Origin: Clostridia bacterium
GTDB lineage: Bacteria; Bacillota; Clostridia; TANB77; CAG-508
Direction: 5' to 3'
Length of the DNA: 39,091 nucleotides
Assembly (NCBI GenBank): GCA_022794055.1
Contig: JAAWEA010000056.1
Span: 1 to 39,091, forward strand
The translations under genes were made by a program, and so were the position numbers. The notes below the pieces were generated by a model. That model was not told where the DNA came from. It saw only the letters and a list, made by a program, of their open reading frames with translations, and made no database searches. Positions within the stretch are counted from its first letter, which is position 1. The number at the start of each line of letters is the position of its first letter. Below are positions 1 to 8,681 of this stretch, one piece after another.

Positions 1-1353
1 AGAAAAAAAGGAATGTTTATATGTGTAGAAGGACAATTAACAAATAGTGGAGAAATAAGTATGACAGCAAGAGGAGCAAAAGCGAAAGGACAAGATGTTT
101 ATCTGTTAAGAAACAAAGATAATTCTTATGAATATGTGCCATCAGTAGGAGCTACTGGTGGTGCTGGAGTTAGAGCAGTGAGTAGTACAAATTCTATAAA
201 AAATACTCATGGAAATAAAGGAAATGATGGAAAAGATAGACAAACAGGTGGTGGCGGATCAGGAATGGCATCAGCAACAGGATATCAAGAATTTGTTCCT
301 AGTAACATACAGAAAACAGCAACAGCAGTTTCAGGAGGTGGTACAACAGGAACATCATATTCTGGAGGAACAGGAGGGGGATCAGGAAATATAAGAAAAG
401 GATATAGTCATACTACAGGAGAGTTAACTTATGGAACTAATGGATCTGGAGGGCAAGCAAATGGAGGAGCAGGAGGAAGTGGATCTGTGAATGGAGTAGG
501 AAACCCACCAGGAGGAACAGGAGGATTATTAATAATATATTCAAACAAATTAGATAACAATAATAAAATTAATTCAAATGGTGTTGGAATTGGAAATAGT
601 GGAGCATCAGGTGGTGGGTCTGTAAATGTCTTTTATAAAGAATTAATAAATGAAGGAACTATTGAAGCTACTGGAGGAAATAGTGGAGGTCTTGGAAATG
701 GTGGAAATGGAACTGTAACAATACAAGATATAGATAGACCAATAGATAATCCAGATGTAGAAGGAGATGATAAATATATACAAGATGAAACAGTAGTAGA
801 TTATTGGCCTTTGAAAGAAACATTAGAAAATAAGAAAGCAAATGGTCATGGAAGTTTGTATTCAAATAAACAAATAATATATGATAATGAAGGTGCATAC
901 TTAGAAAATAATTATTTAATGGCTAATTTAAGTCAAAACAATACTTCAGAGTGGACTTTAACTTGTCAATATATGCCAGTTACAAATTATGTAAATGGCG
1001 GTTGGATTTTAGGGTGGGTTAATAAGCTAGATACTGCGGGTTCATATTTTGGACTTCATTATGCAAATAATAGCTTATGGTTACCCAATATAACACAATT
1101 TGGTGATAAAATAAATCTAAATAAGTTAAAACAAGATCAATATAATACTATTGTATTAGTATATGACAAAACTTATATAAATTGTTATATAAATGGAGAG
1201 TATTGTGGAAAAGGAAAAGGAGCAGAAGGAAATTATGAAACTATGAGTATAGGAGGATGTACAGCTAACAATGTTTATACAGGAGGGTATTATAAAAATA
1301 TAGTATACTATGAAAGAATGTTAACAGAAACAGAAATACAAAATTTAAGTTAA
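1..1353 (+). CDS. Glycine-rich surface protein with C-terminal LamG/concanavalin A-like domain (5' end outside window)
   Basis: Frame is open to base 1 upstream of the ATG at 13; GGxG-rich repeats then a LamG-like tail (WTLTCQYMP...YKNIVYYERMLTETEIQNLS). Confidence 0.6.
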   Translation, partial: RKKGMFICVEGQLTNSGEISMTARGAKAKGQDVYLLRNKDNSYEYVPSVGATGGAGVRAVSSTNSIKNTHGNKGNDGKDRQTGGGGSGMASATGYQEFVPSNIQKTATAVSGGGTTGTSYSGGTGGGSGNIRKGYSHTTGELTYGTNGSGGQANGGAGGSGSVNGVGNPPGGTGGLLIIYSNKLDNNNKINSNGVGIGNSGASGGGSVNVFYKELINEGTIEATGGNSGGLGNGGNGTVTIQDIDRPIDNPDVEGDDKYIQDETVVDYWPLKETLENKKANGHGSLYSNKQIIYDNEGAYLENNYLMANLSQNNTSEWTLTCQYMPVTNYVNGGWILGWVNKLDTAGSYFGLHYANNSLWLPNITQFGDKINLNKLKQDQYNTIVLVYDKTYINCYINGEYCGKGKGAEGNYETMSIGGCTANNVYTGGYYKNIVYYERMLTETEIQNLS

Positions 1354-1369
1354 AAAATTAATGGTTCTA

Positions 1370-1427
1370 AAAATCTCTTTATCGAATACACATTATGTAT
1401 AAAAGTGTAAAATGATAAGGAGATTTT
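1370..1427 (+). promoter_or_regulatory. Hairpin sequestering the spoIIM Shine-Dalgarno
   Basis: AAAATCTCTTTATC (1370-1383) pairs with GATAAGGAGATTTT (1414-1427), 14 bp with one G-U, directly before ATG 1428. Confidence 0.55.
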
Positions 1428-2061
1428 ATGAGCAAAAGAGTAAATTTTAAAGATACAATTTATAAACATATAGAGAATAATAGTAAAGAGTATATATTTA
1501 TAACATTAATATTTTTAGTAGGAATTTTTCTAGGTGTAATGTTTATAAACAATGGAACAGAAGCACATATTTCGGAGATTAATTCTTATTTAGATAATTT
1601 TATTAATAAATTGAAAAATACAGAAGATTTAAAGTGTTTTGAAATGTTAAAAATAACAATTTCAGAAAATATTTTACTAGCAATTACATTATGGTTTTTT
1701 CGGAACTACTGTAATTGGAATTCCTGTAGTTTTTGGAATCATTTTGTATAGAGGATTTTGCTTAGGTTACACAATTGCATCTATTATAATAACTATGGGA
1801 TTAGGTAAAGGGATTTTATTTGTAATTATTAGTTTAGTATTACAAAATATTATATTAATTCCTGCTATTATAGCTATTGCAGTAAGTGGATTTAATTTGT
1901 ATAAATCGATTGTAAAAAATAAAAATAAGGAAAATATAAAAATAGAAGTATTAAGACATACCATTTTTTCATTAATTATGTTACTACTATTATGTCTAGC
2001 ATCAGTAGTAGAAATATTAATTTCTACTAATATATTGAAAAAAATTATAAAATATTTTTAA
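1428..2061 (+). CDS. spoIIM: Stage II sporulation protein M, interrupted by a +1 frameshift at CGG (1701-1703)
   Basis: ORFs 1428-1751 and 1744-2061 join as ...LAITLWFFGTTVIGIPVVFGIILYRGFCLGYTIAS... if one base is skipped; upstream of xerD as in many Clostridia. Confidence 0.8.
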
Positions 2062-2146
2062 AAATGTATTTACTTTTTTAAAATATTTTGATATAACATA
2101 TACATAATTTATGTAAATAAAATATTTTGATATAGGGGTAAGGAAA

Positions 2147-3028
2147 ATGGAAAAACAATTAAAAGCTTTTTTTGAATTTTTAGAGCAAGATAAAAAATTA
2201 TCTAACAATACGCTACAATCATACCAAAGAGATTTAAAACAATTTAGAAGATATATAGAAGGCTGTGAAGTTCCATATAATAAAGTAGATGAAGAAGTCA
2301 TGCAGAATTATATTGAATATTTAGAAGAATTAGGTAAAAAACCTTCAACTATTTCAAGATGTATAGCATCAATTAGATCTTTTTATCAATATGTACTAAA
2401 AAAAGGTAAAGTAAAAAAAGATCCAACAAAAAATATGCAATCACCAAAGGTAGAAAAAAGAACACCATGTATATTAACTTCTAAAGAAGTTGAGTTATTA
2501 TTAGAACAACCAAAAGATGTTGACTTAAAAGGAATTAGGGATAAAGCAATGCTAGAATTTGCTTATGCAACAGGAATGAGAGTTACAGAAATAATTTCAT
2601 TAGATGTAGATGATATTAATTTTCAAGAAGGTTGTGTAAACTGTAAAAAAGCCAATAAACAAAGGGTAATACCATTAGGAAAAATGTCTTTAAAAGCATT
2701 AAAGGAATATACAGAAAACGCAAGAGATATTTTATTAAAAGATGAAAGTGAAAGAGCACTATTTGTAAATATTAATGGACAAAGATTAACAAGACAAGGT
2801 TTTTGGAAGATTATAAAATATTATAAAGAACAAGCTCATATTTCAAAAGACATTACTCCACACGTATTAAGACATTCATTTGCAACACATTTGTTACAAA
2901 ATGGGGCAGATTTAAAGGCTATTCAAACAATGATGGGACATTCAGATATTTCTTCAACACAAGTATATATGCAATTTCAAGATGAAGGGTTAAAGAACAT
3001 ATATCAAAAAGCTCATCCAAGAGCATAA
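2147..3028 (+). CDS. xerD: Tyrosine site-specific recombinase XerD
   Basis: Full length; R...HVLRHSFATHLLQNGADLKAIQTMMGHSDISSTQVY catalytic motifs. Confidence 0.9.
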   Translation: MEKQLKAFFEFLEQDKKLSNNTLQSYQRDLKQFRRYIEGCEVPYNKVDEEVMQNYIEYLEELGKKPSTISRCIASIRSFYQYVLKKGKVKKDPTKNMQSPKVEKRTPCILTSKEVELLLEQPKDVDLKGIRDKAMLEFAYATGMRVTEIISLDVDDINFQEGCVNCKKANKQRVIPLGKMSLKALKEYTENARDILLKDESERALFVNINGQRLTRQGFWKIIKYYKEQAHISKDITPHVLRHSFATHLLQNGADLKAIQTMMGHSDISSTQVYMQFQDEGLKNIYQKAHPRA

Positions 3029-3097
3029 TAAAAATGGAGATTTATATTATAGGAAATTAATACAATTTTCTATAATATAAAAAATACTATAAAGTTC

Positions 3098-3260
3098 TTG
3101 ACAAATAGGAAATTTATGGTATAATAATTATCAGTTACAAGAAGAAGCATGTACTTCTCACCTTATCAAATAAGAGAAAGGTTAGAAATAAATCAAATTT
3201 TAAGCAAAAGCTTAAATTTATTTTTGTGTATTGACTTGTAACAAAAGTCAATTTTTTTTG
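3098..3260 (+). promoter_or_regulatory. infC-rpmI-rplT leader (L20-leader-like attenuator)
   Basis: TTGACA...TATAAT promoter; hairpin TTGACTT/AAGTCAA followed by T8 (3231-3259); GTTACAAG (3134-3141) is fully complementary to CTTGTAAC (3235-3242), overlapping the terminator 5' arm. Confidence 0.75.
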
Positions 3261-3284
3261 TAAAACAATATTTTATGGAGGTGT

Positions 3285-3797
3285 TTGAACATAAAACAAG
3301 AATTACCAACCAATGGTCAAATTAGAGAAAGAGAAGTTCAATTAATAGGAGAAAATGGAGAAAAATTAGGCGTTATTCCAACAAAAGAGGCTTTAGAAAA
3401 AGCTATAGAGAAAAATCTAGATTTAGTTTTAGTTGCACCAAATGGAAAACCACCAGTTTGTAAAATTATGAACTATGGAAAATACAAATTTGAGCAATCT
3501 AAAAAAGAAAAAGAAGCTAAAAAGAAACAAAAAACTCTAGAATTAAAGGAATTAAGAGTTACTCCAAATATAGAGGAACATGATTTTGAATTTAAAGCCA
3601 AAAATGCTAGAAAGTTTTTAGAAGATGGAAACAAAGTAAAAATAACAGTTAGATTTAGAGGAAGAGAAGTTAATAACGCAAAATCTGGTGAAAATGTTTT
3701 AAACAAATTCATAGAAAAATTAGAAGACATATCTACTGTAGAAAAGAAACCAAAGTTAGAAGGTAGAAATATGTTTACAATTTTAGCTAAAAAATAA
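3285..3797 (+). CDS. infC: Translation initiation factor IF-3 (TTG start)
   Basis: IF3 family sequence; followed by rpmI and rplT. Confidence 0.95.
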   Translation: MNIKQELPTNGQIREREVQLIGENGEKLGVIPTKEALEKAIEKNLDLVLVAPNGKPPVCKIMNYGKYKFEQSKKEKEAKKKQKTLELKELRVTPNIEEHDFEFKAKNARKFLEDGNKVKITVRFRGREVNNAKSGENVLNKFIEKLEDISTVEKKPKLEGRNMFTILAKK

Positions 3798-3817
3798 ATT
3801 TTAAGGAGGGAAAACTC

Positions 3818-4021
3818 ATGGCAAAATTAAAAACAAATAAAGCTGCTAAAAAAAGATATTCTTTAACATCAACAGGAAAAGTAAAAAGAACAAAGTCTAA
3901 TAGAAGACATTTATTAGCAAATAAAACAAGAAGACAAAAGAAATCAGGAAAAATTCAAAATGCTTATGCAGATGATACATGTAAGAAAACAATCAAAAAA
4001 TTATTACCTTATGGTGGATAA
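3818..4021 (+). CDS. rpmI: 50S ribosomal protein L35
   Basis: MAKLKTNKAAKKRYSLTSTGKVKRTKSNRRHLL. Confidence 0.97.
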   Translation: MAKLKTNKAAKKRYSLTSTGKVKRTKSNRRHLLANKTRRQKKSGKIQNAYADDTCKKTIKKLLPYGG

Positions 4022-4063
4022 TAGTAATTAAAATAGAATATGAATTTAGGAAGGTGAAATAAT

Positions 4064-4414
4064 ATGGCAAGAGTAAAAACAGCAAGAACAACAAGAGCTA
4101 GACATAAAAAAATATTAAAACAAGCCAAAGGATATTATGGTGCAAAACACTATAGATTTAGAAATGCAAATCAAGCAGTTATGAAATCATTATCTTATGC
4201 TTATGTAGGAAGAAAAGATAAAAAGAGTAATTTTAGAAAATTATGGATAACAAGAATAAATGCTGCTGCAAGAATGAATGGAACAACATACAGCAAAATG
4301 ATTGCAGGACTTAAAAAAGCTAATGTTACAATCAACAGAAAAATGTTAGCTGAAATTGCAGTAAGTGATCCAAAAGCATTTGCAGAAGTTGCTGAAATTG
4401 CAAAAAAAGCATAG
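4064..4414 (+). CDS. rplT: 50S ribosomal protein L20
   Basis: [33 protein letters not shown]. Confidence 0.97.
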   Translation: MARVKTARTTRARHKKILKQAKGYYGAKHYRFRNANQAVMKSLSYAYVGRKDKKSNFRKLWITRINAAARMNGTTYSKMIAGLKKANVTINRKMLAEIAVSDPKAFAEVAEIAKKA

Positions 4415-4427
4415 AAATATAAGAAAA

Positions 4428-4456
4428 GATGCCAGTTAAAGACTGGTATTTTTTAT
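4428..4456 (+). terminator. Rho-independent terminator after rplT
   Basis: ATGCCAGT-TAAAG-ACTGGTAT followed by T-rich tract. Confidence 0.75.
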
Positions 4457-4506
4457 ATTGTAGGAAAGTTTTCCTAGTAGGAGAACTTTCTGTACAAGAT
4501 AATTAT

Positions 4507-4568
4507 GGCGAGACTTAAATTTTCTTAAAATTTTCATTTAATAGAAAATGTTAGGCTCGCTTTTTTTA
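4507..4568 (+). terminator. Second long hairpin with T7 tract
   Basis: GCGAGACTTAAATTTTCT ... AGAAAATGTTAGGCTCGC TTTTTTT. Confidence 0.6.
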
Positions 4569-4634
4569 TGTTTTTATGATATAATTATATTATAATTTTT
4601 CTTATGACCCCATAGAACATGAGGAGGAATGAAT

Positions 4635-4799
4635 ATGACGAAAATATCAGATCAAAATGAGCATTATGCATACATATATGCTGGTAGTGAAGAAGAGTTG
4701 GAAAAAGTAAAGGAGCTTTTTAAAACACAGATTGTAGACATAGGAAAGCCAATGAAGTATGATGGATGGCCAGCGATATTGGTCAGAAAAAGTAACTGA
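4635..4799 (+). CDS. Small hypothetical protein, 54 aa
   Basis: MTKISDQNEHYAYIYAGSEEELEKVKELFKTQIVDIGKPMKYDGWPAILVRKSN; SD GAGGAGG upstream; own terminator. Confidence 0.6.
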   Translation: MTKISDQNEHYAYIYAGSEEELEKVKELFKTQIVDIGKPMKYDGWPAILVRKSN

Positions 4800-4841
4800 G
4801 TTATGATTAAAAAGGGGTCAAGAAGATTGCTTAAATCTTAA

Positions 4842-4880
4842 AAAAGGAATTGGCACAAAGCCAATTCCTTATTGCTTTTT
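4842..4880. terminator. Bidirectional terminator between the 54-aa ORF and spoVAE
   Basis: AAGGAATTGGC-ACAAA-GCCAATTCCTT with flanking A/T tracts. Confidence 0.65.
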
Positions 4881-5261
4881 CATTTTAGGTTTAGAAATCA
4901 AAGAAGCAAGATAACCAAAGAACACAGCAGCAGCAATACCACCAGCAGAAGCTTTAACACCACCAGTAAATGCACCAACTAAGCCTGCTTCCTTAACGCC
5001 TTCAATAGCACCTTTAGCTAGGTTATAACCAAACCCTGTAAGAGGTACAGTAGCACCAGCACCTGCAAATTCAACTAAATATTTATAAATACCAAGTCCA
5101 CCTAAAATAGCACCTGTAGTTACAAAGATAACTAATATTCTAGCAGGAGTGAGTTTAGTTTTATCAATTAAAATTTGTCCTACAACACAAATAGCTCCAC
5201 CAACTAAAAAACATTTTAAAAGACTTACCCAATTAAAAACATTAGCCCAATCTATATCCAT
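4869..5261 (-). CDS. spoVAE: Stage V sporulation protein AE
   Basis: SpoVAE-type: LLKCFLVGGAICVVGQILIDKTKLTPARILVIFV...EFAGAGATVPLTGFG. Confidence 0.9.
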   Translation of the reverse strand: MDIDWANVFNWVSLLKCFLVGGAICVVGQILIDKTKLTPARILVIFVTTGAILGGLGIYKYLVEFAGAGATVPLTGFGYNLAKGAIEGVKEAGLVGAFTGGVKASAGGIAAAVFFGYLASLISKPKMKKQ

Positions 5262-5364
5262 AAAAATCTCCTTTCTACTTACATGCCCAGTAGGATGTGT
5301 ACCTCTATCACATTTTGAAAAAATGTTCCAAAATGTTCCAATTGGAAACGTCCATAATGGGGCA

Positions 5365-6366
5365 TTACATTTCTATACTAATTGCATGAGCAATACCAGG
5401 AATGCTTTCTCCTTGTTGAGAACTTGTTGAATTTGTTAATGCACCAGTAGCAATTAGTAATAGTTTTTTGATTTTTTTCTCTTTTAATTGTTTAAACAAA
5501 TAACCAGAAAAAACAGTACCACAACATGCACAACCGCTACCACCAGAATGTGTATCTTGTTTCTCTTTATCAAATATTAAAACACCACAATCATTATAAT
5601 TTGGTTTAATATTATATCCTTGAGATTTTGCAATATCAATAGCTATTTCTTTTCCAACATGACCTAAATCACCACTAATTATTGCATCATAATAACTAGG
5701 ATTTCTTCCAGTATCCAAGAAATGGCTAATCAAAGTGTCTGCAAAAGCTGGAGCCATAGCAGCACCCATATTATTAGCATCTTTAATGCCCATGTCTACA
5801 ATTTTCCCAGGTGTAATATGAGTAATATAAGGTCCCTGGCCAGTTTTTGAAACAATTGCAGCACCAGAACCAGTTACTGTCCATTGAGAATAAGGCGGTC
5901 TTTGATTTCCTAATTCTAATGGAAATCTGAATTGCTTTTCAGCACTACAAAAATGACTAGATGTAGCACATAAAACATTTTCTGCAAAGCCTTCTATACA
6001 AATTGCTCCTAAACACATAGATTCTACAAAAGTTGAACAGGCACCAAAGACACCGAAAAGTGGAAGGCTTAATTCTCGAAGTCCAAAACTTGAAGAGATA
6101 CATTGATTTAGTAAATCACCTGCAAAGCACAGGTCAATTTTTTCAGAAGGTACTCCAGATTTACTAATAACTGTATTTACAGTTTCTTTTATAATTTTAC
6201 TTTCAGCTTTTTCCCAAGTCTTTTCGCCCCAAAATTCATCATCTAAAGTTTGATCAAAATATTTTGAAAGAGGACCTTGAGCTTCTTTTGGCCCAACAAT
6301 GGAAGCACATTCAACAATAGATGGAGGGGTATTAAATTTTATAGTTTGTTTTCCTAATTTTTCCAA
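5365..6366 (-). CDS. spoVAD: Stage V sporulation protein AD
   Basis: SpoVAD, thiolase-like fold family; between spoVAC and spoVAE. Confidence 0.93.
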   Translation of the reverse strand: MEKLGKQTIKFNTPPSIVECASIVGPKEAQGPLSKYFDQTLDDEFWGEKTWEKAESKIIKETVNTVISKSGVPSEKIDLCFAGDLLNQCISSSFGLRELSLPLFGVFGACSTFVESMCLGAICIEGFAENVLCATSSHFCSAEKQFRFPLELGNQRPPYSQWTVTGSGAAIVSKTGQGPYITHITPGKIVDMGIKDANNMGAAMAPAFADTLISHFLDTGRNPSYYDAIISGDLGHVGKEIAIDIAKSQGYNIKPNYNDCGVLIFDKEKQDTHSGGSGCACCGTVFSGYLFKQLKEKKIKKLLLIATGALTNSTSSQQGESIPGIAHAISIEM

Positions 6367-6382
6367 AAAATCATCTCCTTTT

Positions 6383-6847
6383 CTAGATTAAAGTCATGGT
6401 TTGAGTGTTAAAAATTAAATAAATAATTCCTACTAAAATAGAAGCAGATATACCAAAAACTAATACAGGGCCTGCAACTGTAAACATTTTACCACCAACA
6501 CCCATAACGTAACCTTCAGATTTATATTCCATAGCAGGTGAAACAATAGAATTAGCAAAACCAGTAATAGGAACTAATGAACCAGCACCTGCAAATTTAC
6601 CAATTTTATTAAATAAATTAAGACCAGTTAAAAAGGCAGCAATTCCAATTAACAAAATAGATACAATTGTACCAGATACAGTTTGGTCAAAACCTCGTTC
6701 TTTACAAATATTCATAATAATTTGTCCAATAGTACAAATTAATCCACCAACCCAAAAAGCGTTAAAGCAGTTTTTCCAAATAGGAGAGTTGGGAGATTTC
6801 TTATCAACATAATCTTGATATGTTTGTTTTGTTTCAATGGGATTCAT
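6383..6847 (-). CDS. spoVAC: Stage V sporulation protein AC
   Basis: SpoVAC family: FWVGGLICTIGQIIMNI...GKFAGAGSLVPITGFANSIVSPAMEYKSEGYVMGVGGKMF. Confidence 0.92.
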   Translation of the reverse strand: MNPIETKQTYQDYVDKKSPNSPIWKNCFNAFWVGGLICTIGQIIMNICKERGFDQTVSGTIVSILLIGIAAFLTGLNLFNKIGKFAGAGSLVPITGFANSIVSPAMEYKSEGYVMGVGGKMFTVAGPVLVFGISASILVGIIYLIFNTQTMTLI

Positions 6848-7068
6848 TATTTATCATCCTTTCTATTTAAATCGATTAAAAATCCTAAATCCATGTCAAC
6901 AAAATATTCTGATATTTTATTTCCATCGATTTTAGCTCTTTGTTCTAATATCTTAATGCTTGATATATAATCAATACTTTTTGATGCTTCATTAATTGTC
7001 TTGACTATGGCATCCTTCCAAGATACATTAGATGTACCTGTTATTATTAAATGTTTTTCGACATCCAT
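6847..7068 (-). CDS. Dodecin-like small protein, first gene of the spoVA unit
   Basis: GTSNVSWKDAIVKTINEASKSIDYISSIKILEQRAKIDGNKISEYFVDMDLGFLID resembles dodecin; stop overlaps spoVAC start. Confidence 0.65.
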   Translation of the reverse strand: MDVEKHLIITGTSNVSWKDAIVKTINEASKSIDYISSIKILEQRAKIDGNKISEYFVDMDLGFLIDLNRKDDK

Positions 7069-7199
7069 ACAAAACCTCCTAAAATTGTTTGTAAATATTT
7101 TTTCCGAATTTAGAAAAAATATACAAAAAGTAGAAATTTAATAAAAATAGATGTATAATATTGATAAAAATAGATGTCTATTGTTACATTGGAGGAAAT

Positions 7200-8495
7200 A
7201 TGATAGATAAAGCAAGAGAATTATCATTAAAAATTTTATATAAAATCGAAAAAGAAGAAGCTTATTCTAATATAGTTTTAAATGATGAATTAAATAAAAA
7301 TAGAAAACAATTAACAGATAGAGATATTGGACTTATTTCAGAATTAGTATATGGAGTAACAACTTGGAGATTAACATTAGATACAATTATTAGAAAACAT
7401 TCAAAAATAAGATTGAAAAAAATATCTCCTTGGATTTTAAATATTTTAAGAATTGGAATTTATCAAATAATTTTTTTAGATAAAATTCCAAAATCTGCAG
7501 CAGTAAATGAAAGTGTTAATTTAGCTAAAAGATATGGACATTTATCTAGTTCAAACTTTGTTAATGCAATTTTAAGAAAAATTGAAAAAAAAGATTTTGA
7601 TGAGTTATACCAAATTAAGGATGATATTGAAAGAATTTCTAAAACTACTTCTATGCCAGAATGGATTATAAAAGAGTTATTGAAGAATAATAAAATTGAA
7701 GTAGTAAAACAAATTTGTGAAAGTTGTAATATAAAACCTAAAATCACAATTCGTGTAAATTCTTTGAAAACATCAGTTGATGAATTAATACAAGTATTAA
7801 AAGAAAAAGGTATAGAATGTCAAAAAACTAATTATGAAAATTTTTTGATTATTAACCAAGTAAAAAATATTGAAAATTTGGATATATTTAGACAGGGATT
7901 TTTTACAATTCAAGATATATCAGCAGGATTAACCACAAGTATTTTAGCACCTGAAAAAGGAGAATATATTTTAGATGCTTGTTCTGCACCTGGAGGAAAA
8001 ACTACTTTTTTAGCAGAACTTATGAAAAATGATGGGAAGATAGAAGCTTGGGATATTCATGAACATAGAACAAAATTAGTTGAAGAAAACGCAAAAAGAT
8101 TAGGGATTTCTATAATACAGACAAAAATATGTGATGCAACAATTTATAATGAAAAATTAAAGGAGAAATTTGATAAAATATTATTGGATGTTCCATGTTT
8201 AGGAATTGGGGTTATAAAGAGAAAACCAGACATTAAATGGCAAAGAAATAAAGAAGATATAGTTGAAATTACAAAAATACAAAGAAAAATACTAAATAAT
8301 TGTTCAAAATATTTAAAAAAAGGAGGGTATTTAGTTTATTCTACATGTAGTATTTTTGCAGAAGAAAATGATAAAATAATAAATGAATTTTTAGAAAAAA
8401 ATAATGAATTTGAAATTTTTAAAAATAGTGTTATCAATTTTTTGCCAGATACAGAAAAAGATGGATTTTATATTTGCAAATTAAGAAAAAAATGA
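7200..8495 (+). CDS. rsmB: 16S rRNA (cytosine-5) methyltransferase RsmB
   Basis: NusB-like N-terminus; DACSAPGGKTTFLAEL; LLDVPCLGIGVIKRKPDIKW; YSTCSIFAEEN; SD GGAGG before ATG 7200. Confidence 0.9.
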   Translation: MIDKARELSLKILYKIEKEEAYSNIVLNDELNKNRKQLTDRDIGLISELVYGVTTWRLTLDTIIRKHSKIRLKKISPWILNILRIGIYQIIFLDKIPKSAAVNESVNLAKRYGHLSSSNFVNAILRKIEKKDFDELYQIKDDIERISKTTSMPEWIIKELLKNNKIEVVKQICESCNIKPKITIRVNSLKTSVDELIQVLKEKGIECQKTNYENFLIINQVKNIENLDIFRQGFFTIQDISAGLTTSILAPEKGEYILDACSAPGGKTTFLAELMKNDGKIEAWDIHEHRTKLVEENAKRLGISIIQTKICDATIYNEKLKEKFDKILLDVPCLGIGVIKRKPDIKWQRNKEDIVEITKIQRKILNNCSKYLKKGGYLVYSTCSIFAEENDKIINEFLEKNNEFEIFKNSVINFLPDTEKDGFYICKLRKK

Positions 8496-8681
8496 ATATT
8501 ACATTTGTATTACGAAAATATTACGGTTGTGCTACAAATGTATAAAAACTATTGACAAATTAGCTTAAAACGATAAAATAAAAGGGATTTAATATCATAA
8601 AATGTAAAAAAAGCAAGTATGATAAATATGAAAAAAGCAAAATATATAAATGAAGTAAAAAATATAAAAAAAGGAGCAAAA

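Noticed and set aside
209-394. Plus-strand 61-aa ORF inside the LamG gene
   Set aside because: Alternative-frame Gln-rich translation inside a long confident ORF.
668-898. Minus-strand ORF opposite the Gly-rich protein, and similar antisense ORFs (e.g. 21235-21486, 34141-34401, 34891-35202, 36858-37076)
   Set aside because: Low-complexity Leu/His-rich translations opposite clear genes, no SD; by-products of codon bias.
5309-5345. Tandem ATGTTCCAAAATGTTCCA repeat between spoVAD and spoVAE
   Set aside because: Only two short units; no array or regulatory context could be supported.
5149-5430. Plus-strand ORF over spoVAE/spoVAD
   Set aside because: Antisense to two confident spoVA genes, no family resemblance.
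7075-7160. Possible sigma-G promoter for the dodecin-spoVA unit on the minus strand
   Set aside because: A GTATA-like -35 is visible, but the -10 match is weak in very AT-rich sequence; not supportable by eye.
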